Below, in pieces: positions 51,847 through 60,800 of a stretch of DNA of 64,000 nucleotides (positions are counted from its first letter, which is position 1; each line of letters starts with the position of its first letter). The stretch covers positions 806,001 to 870,000 of the forward strand of contig NZ_JAAGOW010000004.1 in assembly GCF_010499245.1 (NCBI RefSeq), written 5' to 3'. Source of the stretch: Variovorax sp. WS11. Its GTDB lineage: Bacteria > Pseudomonadota > Gammaproteobacteria > Burkholderiales > Burkholderiaceae_C. The translations under genes were made by a program, and so were the position numbers. The notes beneath the pieces were generated by a model, which saw only the letters and a program-made list of their open reading frames with translations, was not told the origin of the DNA and searched no databases.

Positions 51847-51856
51847 CGCTGCCGGC

Positions 51857-52240
51857 TCAGAACACCGGAGGCGGCATCGGCTCGGACGGCAGCGGCGGGG
51901 CCTCGGGCAACAGATCCAGCGGGCTGGTCGTCGCGCACACCGTGGAGGTCGCGATCTTCAGGTAGCGCGAGGTGGTGGCCAAGCTACGATGACCGAGCAG
52001 TAGCTGGATGCGGCGCACATCGGTGCCGGATTCCAGCAGGTGCGTCGCAAACGCATGTCTCAGCGAGTGCGGGGTGATCGGCTTGGGTATTCCGGCGGCG
52101 CGATGTGCCTTCTGACAGGCCCGCTCTACGGCAAAGCGCGTGATTGGCTGGCCGGGGATGTCGCCCGGAAACAGCCAGGCCTTGGGGCGCACGACCTTCC
52201 AGTATTCGCGTAGCGTCTCCAGCAACCGCGGCGAGAGCAT
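51857..52240 (-). pseudogene. C-terminal fragment of the IS91-associated tyrosine recombinase
   Basis: The frame from the IS4 boundary reads VMLSPRLLETLREYWKVVRP, then PHSLRHAFATHLLESGTDVR, LLLGHRSLATTSRYLKIA and ends at 51857. The H-x-x-R, H and Tyr active-site residues are present but the first catalytic Arg and the whole N-terminal domain are missing upstream. An IS4-family end abuts the fragment at 52241. The rest of the gene is not seen beyond that IS, so sequence was lost. Confidence 0.82.
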
Positions 52241-53814
52241 GACGCAATACTGTTCGATTAGAGCAATGTCGCCTACAATTGCTTCCGTGGCAACTCGATG
52301 GCGGACGGGATATGGCACGGACGAAGGCAGTGTTGGGCGAGGGAGCCAGGCTTAGCGACTTCTTGGCGGCCAGTTTGCTGGCCCGGGTGGTACCAGCCGA
52401 TGTCGTGCACGCTGTGCTGGACGAGCACGGCTGCAACAGCCAACGCATTCGCAGCTTCCCTGCGGTGGCTGGGGTCTACTACTGCATGGCCTTGAGCCTG
52501 TATCCCGAAGCAGCCTACGAAGAGGTCTTCGCCGTCGTCTCTCAGGGTCTGGCCTGGGCCAATGGGGCCGCGCAGCCGGCACTTGTGGCCAAGTCTTCCA
52601 TTAGCGCTTTGCGCAGCCGCATCGGCTCGGCACCCTTGAGCGACTTGATCAAGCGCTGCTGTGTGCCTTTGGCCAATCCCCAGGATCATCCGCAAGCGTT
52701 CTTTGCCGGCTTGCGGCTTGTAGCGTTTGACGGCAGCACGTTCGAGCTACCTGACGAGGCTGATAACGCGCGGGATTTCGGTTACCCGAGCAGCAGTGCG
52801 ATCACCGCTGGCCATGCCGGCTATCCGCAGGCTCGCTGCGCCGTATTGATCGAGTGCGCGACACACGCCATTCTCGGTGCCAAGATTGGGGCCTTTAGCG
52901 ATGGCGAGCGAGGGCTCGCGGCCGCGTTGCTGCCGCGTCTCGAGTCAGGCATGCTTTGCATGGCCGACCGGGGCTTCAACTCCTTCGAACATTGGCGTCA
53001 GGCCACAGCCACGGGAGCGCAGTTGCTATGGCGATGCGGGAGCACGTGGAAGATGCCGGTCCAACGCGTGCTCGATGATGGGTCGTTCCTCAGTGTCATC
53101 CGCCCCAGCAATGTTCCCCGAGCTGAGGCCGAGCAGCAAGCCATGACGGTGCGCGTGATCGACTATGAGTTGCCGGGCTTGGATGACGCGCAGCCGCGCT
53201 ACCGACTCCTGACGACGTTGTTGGACCCGCAGCGCGCACCCGCCATGGAGCTGGCAGCGCTGTATCACCAGCGCTGGGAGATCGAGTCCGTGTTCGATGA
53301 ACTCAAGACGCATTTGCGGCAGAACCGGCGGGTGCTCCGAAGCAAGACACCCGAGCTGGTGCGTCAAGAGTTCTACGGCTGGGTGCTGGCGCACTACGCG
53401 GTGAGATGGCTGCTGCATCAAGGGGCCTCCAACCACCGAATACCTCACGCCGAGCTGTCCTTCAAAGGACACGTAGAACTCCTCCGACGTACGCAGCCCC
53501 ACTCCGGGGCCTTTCCCCCCAGCGAGGCCCAAAAAGCGACGACGCTGGTTCCGTGAACTGCTCCAGGCCAGCGGCAGCATTCGCGCATCGAGGACTCTCA
53601 ATCGGCGTTCTCCGCGGATGGTCAAACGACGCACCTCACCGTACGCGGGTCACGACCGCGCCGCTCCGACTCGCGTACTCGTGGACTTCGCGCCCTGCTT
53701 GTTCTCAGGGCCACCAGGTGCCCCAATACAAATTGTCCGGCGCTCCGGCGTGCGGCCATGGTCGCCACCCAACCCTTCAGGCAGCTTTTCTAATTAAGCG
53801 AACAGTATTGCGTC
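52241..53814. mobile_element. IS4-family element with matched ends but no target duplication
   Basis: The 16-bp inverted repeats GACGCAATACTGTTCG (52241-52256) and its reverse complement (53799-53814) bound a forward IS4 transposase. The true tips may be CAATACTG. Flanks do not show a direct repeat of the size IS4 elements make, so the copy probably took part in a deletion or rearrangement that removed the integrase 5' part. Confidence 0.8.
52312..53556 (+). pseudogene. IS4-family transposase, probably frameshifted near the C-terminus
   Basis: 414 residues can be read from Met at 52312. The DDE set is clear: LVAFDGSTFELPDEA, GMLCMADRGFNSFEHW and ALYHQRWEIESVFDELKTHLR. After LLRRTQPHSGAFPP the frame stops at 53556, while the +1 frame continues with KKRRRWFRELLQASG and PRMVKRRTSPY, the basic tail expected in this family, to 53797. 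An extra base in the CCCCCC run at about 53515-53520 explains this. The enzyme may be impaired or produced by slippage. Confidence 0.72.
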
Positions 53815-54241
53815 GTGACCGATGCTTTACTGTAAATGGGGCGCGTTGCGAAGAGGGAATCTGCCAGCGCTACTGGCGCGTATGCAGCATGAGGTGTTGG
53901 GCCCGAGCGCCCACACGGATAGAAGTTGGTCCGAGTATGAAATCGGACTTCTTACGGTTCCCAGCCACCGATCATGTTTCTCAGTGAACGGCCTCCCTGA
54001 GAGAGCTTGACATCCCAGTCCTCATAGAAGCCGATTGCCTCCGCCGGGTCGCAGATACTCATCTGCTATCGCCAGGCATTCCGCGTTGAATGGCCTTGTT
54101 GCTCGCCATTCTGCCATTCTTGATCCGGTCGGCAGAGCAAGGCACCTCACTGTGTAGCTAAGCCGAAGTTCCTGAAGCCGTCGAGCGAGTTTGCCTTTGC
54201 ACGACAAGCACTTGGCGTGAGTTCGGGAGTCCGGCTTCTGT
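53815..54241. other. Stretch between IS4 and the second IS1634-type element
   Basis: Short frames exist (forward 53822-54010 and a reverse frame ending near 54022), but none has a recognisable domain. It may be remnants of host sequence isolated between two IS elements. Confidence 0.4.
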
Positions 54242-55948
54242 CTACAACCGGATCTGCTGGATGAGGTTGAGCGCTCGCTGCTGCTGCACGTTGGGTGTAG
54301 TGAGCACCTCGAAGGTCGGCGCGTCGGCCCCGGCGTTGGGCGTGCGACAGGTGTTGCGCACGATGGTGGCGAGTTCGGCCATGAGGGTCGAGAAGCTATG
54401 CACCGGCGTGCCGTCATCCAGCATGTGGCGGGCCACCTTGGCCAGCGCCGCCTTGGATCGCGTAGCCGGCGCCACCGGGTCACGCGCGGCCTTGGCCTGT
54501 TGATCCGTGTCGGCGAACATCAGCGGCGCCCAAGCCTCGCGCATGTGCCACTCGACGTAGTAGGCCAGCATGCACAGGAAGATGTGCGCGCGCACCCGAT
54601 CAGCGGTGCGGTGGTGGATCGGGCGCACCTTCAGATCGATCGTCTTGAGCGAGCGGAACGCGCGCTCGACGTTGGCGAGCGCCTTGTAGTTGCGCACGCA
54701 CTGGGACGCGTCCATCTGCGTCGTTGGCACCGAGGTGCGGATGATGTAAATGCCGTCCAGTGCCGCCTCGGCAGCGATGGCGTCTGTCTTGCGTGCGAAG
54801 GTGAAGGCGTTGTCGCCAATCACCAGCTCGAAGTGCTTGGCGACCTTGTACTGGTTGACGACCTTGCCCACGCGCAAGCCGATCTCGTCGCGCCCAGCCA
54901 GCTTGAGTGCATCCACCCGGGCCTTGATCTTCTGCAGATTGGCCTCGGTGGCGGCGAGCAGGTCCTCGCGCTTGTGCGTGCGCAGCTTGGCGAGTTCCGG
55001 ATTGCGGCACGCCACCAGGCGCTCGCCCGGGTAGTCCGGCGAGCTCAGTTCAAGCAGGTTGCGCTCGTCGAACAAACCAAGCTGCAGGTGGCCCTGCTCG
55101 ACCAGCGCGCGAATCGAGACGCTCTTCAGCGCACTGATCCAGCCCACGCCCTCGGACTCGCGCATCTCCTGGATCGCCTTGTTGGAGATCATGCCGCGGT
55201 CACCCACCATCACCAGTTGCTCGACGCCGAACTCCTCGCGCAGCCGCTTGACCTCGGGCAGCAAGGTCAGGCTGTCGGCCACATTGCCCTCGTACACCGA
55301 CACGGCCAGCGGGCAGCCCCGCGCATCGGTGAGCAGGCCGTAGTTGACCTGCAGCAGGCCCTTCTTGCCGTCGCGGCTATAGCCGAGCCTGGCCAGAGGG
55401 CAACTGCTGCCCTCGAAGTAGCTCGACGATAGGTCGTACAGCACCAGGGCGCCGGCCCTCAAGTGACGCGCGGTGAGCTTCTTCTGGATCGTGGCCTGGC
55501 GCGCGAGCAGCCAGTCCATCGCCGCGTACAGGTCGTCCTCGTCGGCGTCGGCGACACCGAAGTCCTCGGCCAGCGTCGTGGTGTGCCACCAGCGCGTGGT
55601 GGCCAACTTGGTATGCGGCGCTGCGATGCGCGAGGCCACCATGGCCAGTACCAGGTCGCGCTCGCGGCAGGGCTTGGAGGCAAGCACCGAGGCGAAGCCC
55701 AGCCGCTGCATAGCCTCGCCAACGGCTTGCATATGGCCATGCGAACGCGACGCGGTGATCTCCAAGCACTGCGTGAGCGGCTGCAAGGCCTCGCCGCGCA
55801 GGGCTGCTCGAATGGCTTCGATCTGCGCGGCCGACAGGCTCGACAGATTGGCCAGCGTGCGCTTGCCGACCTTGGAGCCCTCGCGGTAGGACTCGCGCAG
55901 CAGCACGGTGGGCGGTGAGCCACGATTCGGCACGACATGGATGTGCAT
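54242..55948 (-). CDS. IS1634-family transposase (second type)
   Basis: A 568-residue DDE transposase, not closely similar to the one at 4119. ALVLYDLSSSYFEGSSCPL, LVMVGDRGMISNKAI and ALANVERAFRSLKTIDLKV carry the three acidic residues; the C-terminal HHRTADRVRAHIFLCMLAYY is typical. No stop or frameshift is seen, so it may be active. AT-rich sequence with a repeated CATGCCTACATT lies just upstream and is probably part of the element's right end. Confidence 0.9.
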   Translation of the reverse strand: MHIHVVPNRGSPPTVLLRESYREGSKVGKRTLANLSSLSAAQIEAIRAALRGEALQPLTQCLEITASRSHGHMQAVGEAMQRLGFASVLASKPCRERDLVLAMVASRIAAPHTKLATTRWWHTTTLAEDFGVADADEDDLYAAMDWLLARQATIQKKLTARHLRAGALVLYDLSSSYFEGSSCPLARLGYSRDGKKGLLQVNYGLLTDARGCPLAVSVYEGNVADSLTLLPEVKRLREEFGVEQLVMVGDRGMISNKAIQEMRESEGVGWISALKSVSIRALVEQGHLQLGLFDERNLLELSSPDYPGERLVACRNPELAKLRTHKREDLLAATEANLQKIKARVDALKLAGRDEIGLRVGKVVNQYKVAKHFELVIGDNAFTFARKTDAIAAEAALDGIYIIRTSVPTTQMDASQCVRNYKALANVERAFRSLKTIDLKVRPIHHRTADRVRAHIFLCMLAYYVEWHMREAWAPLMFADTDQQAKAARDPVAPATRSKAALAKVARHMLDDGTPVHSFSTLMAELATIVRNTCRTPNAGADAPTFEVLTTPNVQQQRALNLIQQIRL

Positions 55949-56004
55949 GCCTACATTAATAGGTCAAATACAAGCTAATATCAAGTAAATAACATGCCTA
56001 CATT
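55946..56004. repeat. Direct repeats of CATGCCTACATT at the IS1634-type end
   Basis: The 12-mer occurs at 55946-55957 and 55993-56004, with AT-rich sequence between, immediately upstream of the reverse transposase gene. It may be transposase-binding or promoter sequence; no matching inverted copy was found at the other end by eye. Confidence 0.55.
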
Positions 56005-56501
56005 TTGGAACACATGAGGCCGCTCAACTCGTTGATTTCAAAGGGGTTACCGGCCAAAAGGCCGCAGGGTGACCGAGGAACTTCGGGCTAAGAATGCAGA
56101 TTGCTTGGATCTGCCACCCCTGGGACGCGAGGGTGTGCCAGTGCTTGAAGATGTTGACTCCTTAACGTCATGGGATGCTGAAGTACTCTTCCATCGATAC
56201 CTCGCCACGAGCAGCGGCGCACAACTTAGAACGACAAAGGGAGTTCTTGGAACCGTCACCCTGAGAAGTCGTTCATGGCGCCGATGGGGACAATCAATCA
56301 GCCTCTGGTGTCATCTGAGGTGGATTGAGTTAACGTAAGAATGCGACTCGCATTGCAGCACCGAACAAGATTGTTTCAGTATTGGAAACATGGTGTGTCT
56401 TTGTGGAGTGATCTCGTTGTTAGTTCAACTGCGAAGATGACCTTGCAGATGGATCGGGAAGATCCCTGTTAAGTACCTCATTACCAACACTGGAAACCGC
56501 C
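56005..56501. other. Stretch without a convincing gene
   Basis: A forward frame at 56069-56338 (89 residues, with LPPLGREGVPVLEDVDSLTS) looks partly coding but has no family match and a poor start. Otherwise no features are seen. The right part should hold the promoter of the small exported protein at 56502. Confidence 0.4.
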
Positions 56502-56846
56502 ATGAAGACCGTGAACATTCTCTCCGTTGCTGCATTGACCCTCCTGGCTGCAACTGGCGTCAGAGCCGAACCGTACGACGGCGTCAACTCTGCTGTCTCC
56601 GCTAAGGTGCGCGAAGAAGTCAACGCTGAAGCCGTGCGGACGGCGTCGGCCCCGAATCAGAACGTTGCCCGTGGTTCTCGCGGTCCGGAAACGGTCGCCG
56701 TATCGAAGGATCGAGCCATCGTTGAAGCCGAAGCAATTCGTACTGCTTCTGCTCCCGATCAGAACGTCGCCTCGGGTTCGCGCGTCAATAGCAAGATCAT
56801 CTCGACAATGTCTCACCCTGCGGACCCACGCGCTCAGGCGAAGTAG
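56502..56846 (+). CDS. Small exported protein with a duplicated helical motif
   Basis: A 114-residue product. Residues 1-22 form a signal peptide (LLAATGVRA, cleaved before EPYDG). The mature part contains two copies of one motif, EAVRTASAPNQNVARGSR and EAIRTASAPDQNVASGSR, each preceded by a charged helix. This architecture resembles short exported Burkholderiales proteins of the DUF4148-like kind; function is unknown. A hairpin with a T-run follows the gene at 56896, so it is probably a monocistronic transcript. Confidence 0.72.
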   Translation: MKTVNILSVAALTLLAATGVRAEPYDGVNSAVSAKVREEVNAEAVRTASAPNQNVARGSRGPETVAVSKDRAIVEAEAIRTASAPDQNVASGSRVNSKIISTMSHPADPRAQAK

Positions 56847-56895
56847 CTTCTGGGCCAGTCGGTCAGGGAAGTCGGATCAGTTTTCTTCCGACATC

Positions 56896-56924
56896 AAGGG
56901 GCTTCGCATAGAGGCCCTTTTTTT
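56896..56924 (+). terminator. Rho-independent terminator after the small exported protein
   Basis: GGGGCTTC pairs with GAGGCCC (one bulged G) around a 5-nt loop, followed by seven T residues (56918-56924). It lies 50 bp after the stop at 56846. Confidence 0.7.
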
Positions 56925-57097
56925 GACTCGGATCTTGGCCGATGCAGGAGGCGTCGGCGCGAGAGTGATGGTTTTCAAGTTCACGTGATGCTCCGGTGGC
57001 TCTCTCATCCGTATTGCTCAGACATGATCTTCTCCACTCATGGATTCAGCGCATGTTCGGTTGTTCCCGATGCCGGGATTGACGCGCAAGCCGTCGC

Positions 57098-58084
57098 TCA
57101 CGCGTTGACGTCGACCACGGTCCGGCCCTGGACTTTCCCCTCAAGGATGCGGATTGCGACGTTCGGAACATCCGCCAACCCGATCACTTGCACTGTTCGG
57201 GCAAGCTTCTTGAGGTCGAGATCCCGGGCCAGACGCACCCAGGCTTCGATGCGAACTGTCTGCGGCGCATTGACTGCATCGATCCCCGCGAGGGTCACGT
57301 TGCGCAGAATGAAGGGCAGTACCGATCCGGGAAGATCCATGCCCTGGGCGAGGCCGAAGGCCGCGACCACACCGCGATACCTGGTCTGCGCCAGCACATT
57401 GGCCAGCGTGTGACTGCCGACGGAGTCGATGGCGCCAGCCCATCGTTCCTTGGCGATCGGCGCGCCCGCGTCGGAAAGTGTGCGGCGATCGAGGATTTCT
57501 GTCGCGCCGAGCTCGCGCAGGTAGTCGGCCTCTTCGACACGTCCGGTCGAGGCGACAACGCGGTAGCCCAGGCCGGACAGGATCGAGATGGCGATCGAGC
57601 CGGCGCCGCCATTGGCGCCAGTCACCAGGATATCGCCACTGTCGGGCGTGATGCCGCCGTGTTCTAGGGCCAGGACACTCAGCATTGCTGTGTAGCCCGC
57701 CGTGCCAATGGCCATGGCGTCCTTCGTCGAAAAGGGCGGTGGAATCTTGACCAGCCAGTCACCGCTCAGCCGCGCTCTTTGGGTGAATCCGCCGTGATGC
57801 GTTTGACCCAATCCCCAGCAGTTGGCAACGACGCGGTCGCCGACTTCGATACCGGGGTAGGACGAGGTCTCAACTGTGCCGGCAAGATCGGCTCCGGGTA
57901 TCAGCGGAAACTGCTGGATGATTGGTGCGCGACCGGTGATGGCCAATCCGTCCTTGTAGTTCACGGTCGAATAGTCGACGGCGATCGTGACGTCCCCCGG
58001 CATGAGATCGCGTTCTTCGAGCTCGACAAGATCCGTCGAGATCCTCTCGCCTGTTCTGGTCGCCAGAAGTGCTTTGAACGTCAT
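57098..58084 (-). CDS. acuI: Acrylyl-CoA reductase AcuI-like, second copy
   Basis: A 328-residue MDR reductase of the AcuI/YhdH group, the same length as and highly similar to the copy at 26729 (shared long blocks such as STKDAMAIGTAGYTAMLSVL and EGKVQGRTVVDVNA). The NADPH loop is VTGANGGAGSIAIS. It is preceded in the same direction by an SDR gene (44 bp gap) that is divergent from a TetR gene. Likely substrate is acryloyl-CoA or a similar enoyl compound. Confidence 0.9.
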   Translation of the reverse strand: MTFKALLATRTGERISTDLVELEERDLMPGDVTIAVDYSTVNYKDGLAITGRAPIIQQFPLIPGADLAGTVETSSYPGIEVGDRVVANCWGLGQTHHGGFTQRARLSGDWLVKIPPPFSTKDAMAIGTAGYTAMLSVLALEHGGITPDSGDILVTGANGGAGSIAISILSGLGYRVVASTGRVEEADYLRELGATEILDRRTLSDAGAPIAKERWAGAIDSVGSHTLANVLAQTRYRGVVAAFGLAQGMDLPGSVLPFILRNVTLAGIDAVNAPQTVRIEAWVRLARDLDLKKLARTVQVIGLADVPNVAIRILEGKVQGRTVVDVNA

Positions 58085-58128
58085 TGACTCAGCCTCGTTT
58101 GAGTTGAAGAAGGAGCTCTGCCAGCGCT

Positions 58129-58920
58129 TCAGGCGACGGCCTGCTGGTAGCGCTCCGCAGCATGAGCCTGCCTGATGTCCGAAAGCAGGATCTGTCGCGC
58201 GGTTTCAAGGGCATCCCAACGTGCGGCGTCGTGCAATGGCGGGATCGTGACGACTTCGCGTCGGTCGAAGCCCACTAACGCTGCATCCACCAGCTCGCCC
58301 ACTTCCATCATCTCGGGTAGTGCGTTGATGTCGGCACCTGCGCGCTCCCAGATCTCCGTACGCGTTGCCGCAGGGAGCACCGCCTGGACATAGACGCCCT
58401 TGGGCGCGAGCTCCAGGCTCAGCCCTTGGGAGAGGAACAGCACGAAAGCCTTGGTCGCGCCGTAGACCGACATGCCAAACTCCGGCGCCAGTCCGACCAC
58501 TGACCCGATATTGATGATTGCGCCTTCGCCCGCTTGCGCAAGCCGCGGGGCGACCGCGCTGGCAAGCCGCAAGAGCGCGGTCGTGTTGAGCGCGACGATC
58601 TGCTCGACATCGTCGGTCGCTTGGTCGATGAAGCTGCCGGCCTTGCTGGCGCCGGCGTTGTTGACGAGGACGCCGATGCGGATGTCCTCGCGAAGGCGGT
58701 TCTCGACAGCGGCCAAGTCGCTGGACTGAGTCAGATCGGCCTGGACGACGTCGACTGCGACGCGATGTTCCTGGCGCAGGCGCGCTGCCAGCGCTTCCAG
58801 TCGCGCATTGTCGCGGGCAACCAGTACAAGATCATGGCCGCGCCGTGCGAAGCGCTCGGCGTAGGTGGCGCCGATGCCGGAGGAGGCGCCGGTGATGAGA
58901 ACCCTGGGTCGAGTGGTCAT
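58129..58920 (-). CDS. Short-chain dehydrogenase/reductase
   Basis: A 263-residue SDR from Met at 58920 (MTTRPRVLITGASSGIGATY). The cofactor loop is TGASSGIG, NNAG is in VLVNNAGASKAG, and the active-site set is NIGSVVGLAPEFGMSVYGATKAF. It is first in a reverse operon with acuI and shares a divergent promoter with the TetR at 59136, where overlapping ATGAT-N4-ATCAT sites lie. A role in carbonyl reduction or hydroxyacyl oxidation is inferred. Confidence 0.9.
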   Translation of the reverse strand: MTTRPRVLITGASSGIGATYAERFARRGHDLVLVARDNARLEALAARLRQEHRVAVDVVQADLTQSSDLAAVENRLREDIRIGVLVNNAGASKAGSFIDQATDDVEQIVALNTTALLRLASAVAPRLAQAGEGAIINIGSVVGLAPEFGMSVYGATKAFVLFLSQGLSLELAPKGVYVQAVLPAATRTEIWERAGADINALPEMMEVGELVDAALVGFDRREVVTIPPLHDAARWDALETARQILLSDIRQAHAAERYQQAVA

Positions 58921-59029
58921 GTATAGCTCTCTTTTTAGGGCGAGGCCCAAGTTGGGATGCGCGTCGTAACTCGGATGGTCGCGATCGGGCGGGTTTCGAT
59001 CAGGAACTTGTTCTAACTGGAGGCTGCAT

Positions 59030-59053
59030 CTATGATTATGATCATCATCATAG
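59030..59053. promoter_or_regulatory. Overlapping ATGAT-N4-ATCAT operators between SDR and tetR
   Basis: Two 14-mers fit the motif: ATGATTATGATCAT (59032-59045) and ATGATCATCATCAT (59038-59051). Together they lie in a 24-bp near-perfect palindrome (59030-59053, one mismatched pair). This lies 109 bp upstream of the SDR start and 82 bp upstream of the tetR start. Confidence 0.72.
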
Positions 59054-59135
59054 ATGTCAAGCGTTTTGATGATGGTCGACATCAATGTAATGTATATTCT
59101 TCGGTTTGGCGTAGCCCTGAAGGAGCACACGCAGA

Positions 59136-59753
59136 ATGAAGGTCACCAAGGCACAGGCGCAGAAAAACCGTACGCGCATCGTCGAAACGGCCTCCACGCT
59201 TTTTCGTGAGCGCGGCTACGACGGCGTGGGCTTGGCTGAGTTGATGTCAACCGCCGGCTTCACCCATGGCGGTTTCTACAACCACTTCAGATCCAAGGCC
59301 GATCTGATGACTCAATCGGCAGCGCTCGGGTTCTCGCGGATTGCCGTGGGGGCAGGGGAGATCGACCTTGTTGAGTTCGTGAGCCGTTACGTTTCGAAGG
59401 AGCACCGTGATGCCCGTGGCTCCGGATGTACGGCGGCGGCCCTCTGCGGCGATGCAGCGCGGCAGTCGGATGACGTCAAGGCCTCGTTTGAGGCCGGTAT
59501 CGAAGGCCTTCTCACTGCTCTGGCGGACGCATGCGGCAAGACGGAGGATGGAAAACCGGGCGCGGTGCGTGCCAAGGCAATCAACATACTCGCTCATTCC
59601 CTCGGCGCCGTGGTGCTATCGAGGGCCTGCCCGGATGGATCCTCCCTGGCGGATGAAATCCTGGACGTCTGCGGCATTCAGATTCTTGCAACGTTGCCGA
59701 AGTCTGTTGCTGAAGGCGCGTCTCAACCTAGTGCAGTGAGCCTGAAGTTATAG
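59136..59753 (+). CDS. TetR/AcrR family regulator of the second acuI module
   Basis: A 205-residue protein; ATG preceded by AAGGAG. The helix-turn-helix VGLAELMSTAGFTHGGFYNHFRSKADLM is very close to that of the TetR at 25962, including the THG-x-FY-x-HF recognition helix. The ligand domain has GSGCTAAALCGD (C98 at the position matching C111 of the other). It is divergent from SDR-acuI across the double ATGAT operator. It probably represses that operon and possibly the other acuI module. Confidence 0.9.
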   Translation: MKVTKAQAQKNRTRIVETASTLFRERGYDGVGLAELMSTAGFTHGGFYNHFRSKADLMTQSAALGFSRIAVGAGEIDLVEFVSRYVSKEHRDARGSGCTAAALCGDAARQSDDVKASFEAGIEGLLTALADACGKTEDGKPGAVRAKAINILAHSLGAVVLSRACPDGSSLADEILDVCGIQILATLPKSVAEGASQPSAVSLKL

Positions 59754-59799
59754 AACTTAATTGATTCGGCATACTCCAACGGCCCAGGAGGCTGAAGCG

Positions 59800-60537
59800 A
59801 TGCGAGTTGCCGAGACGATCGAACTGGATAGCGCGACCGAGCGCGAGCTGCGAAGCCTGTCCAAGCAGCGGCGTATCGAGGCCAGGCTTCAGCAGCGAGC
59901 ACGTGTGATCCTGCTGGCAGCCGAGGGCTGGCAGAACAAGGACATCGCCGTCGAGGTTGCGCTGGATCGACGCCAAGTGGCGCTGTGGCGTCATCGGTTC
60001 CAGCAGGGTGGCATCGACGCGCTGCGACAGGACGCGCCGCGCTCGGGTCGCACACCCACCGTCACTGGCGAAGTGGAGTCGAAAATCCTGCAGGTGACGC
60101 TGCACACCAAGCCCGCAGCGGCTACGCACTGGAGCACTCGCACACTCGCCGAGCACACGGGCTTCAGCGCCACGACCATCCGCCGCGTCTGGCAGCGCAA
60201 CGGCATCAAGCCGCATCTGACGCGCACCTTCAAGCTCTCGCGCGATCCTCGATTCGAGGACAAATTGCTGGACGTGGTGGGGCTTTATCTGAACCCGCCC
60301 GATCACGCGCTGGTGCTCAGCTGCGACGAGAAGAGCCAGATCCAGGCGCTCAACCGCACGCAGCCGGGCTTGCCGATGAAGACTGGGCGCGCCGAGAAGT
60401 TCACTGCGCTGCTGCATCACGTGACGGTCGAACTGCTGCGGGACGCGTACCTGGCGCTCAAGCGCCGTGCCGCACCCGGGGTGGACGGCGTGACGTGGCA
60501 GGAAACGGCTTGGGTCTTTTGGATCCCTACCCTCTGA
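59800..60537 (+). pseudogene. IS630-family transposase fragment fused to group II intron RT remnant
   Basis: From Met at 59800 the frame reads an IS630 transposase: HTH region (AAEGWQNKDIAVEVALDRRQ), TGFSATTIRRVWQRNGIKPH and LVLSCDEKSQIQALNRTQPG, up to GRAEKFTALLHH near 60420. It then changes to VELLRDAYLALKRRAAPGVDG, then VTWQ, the start of a group II intron reverse transcriptase, and stops at 60537. Neither domain is complete. The chimera marks an insertion or recombination junction. Confidence 0.8.
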
Positions 60538-60800
60538 TCCAGAACTCCGCATTTCCCCAGTTGACAGTCCGCCCGTTCCTGCCATCTCTCCAGCTGATAC
60601 CGACTGTCGTCTTCTCCGAGAGTCGGCGGGTGTCGTTGATGACGAAGGCCTTTATCGAGGATCTTCAGTGGACGATCGCTGAGCTGGTGGCGAAACCGGG
60701 ATCGTTGTTCGGGCCGATCTAGGGAAATGCTGATCAAAACGTCGTGGCGGGCACCGCCTGTGCATGCGTGAAGGCACCGAAAGTCACAGCGCGACCGAGA

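Noticed and set aside
52231..53824. Target duplication of the IS4 element
   Set aside because: Left and right flanks (GAGCATGACG and CGTCGTGACC) do not match as direct repeats, so no duplication is claimed.
54398..55432. 344-residue forward ORF opposite the IS1634-type transposase
   Set aside because: Antisense to a complete DDE transposase; its His/Leu/Arg-rich composition is a mirror of that gene's codon use.
54242..56004. Terminal inverted repeats of the second IS1634-type element
   Set aside because: TGTCTACA at the left and TGTAGGCA at the right looked related but are not in the inverted orientation needed; ends left undefined.
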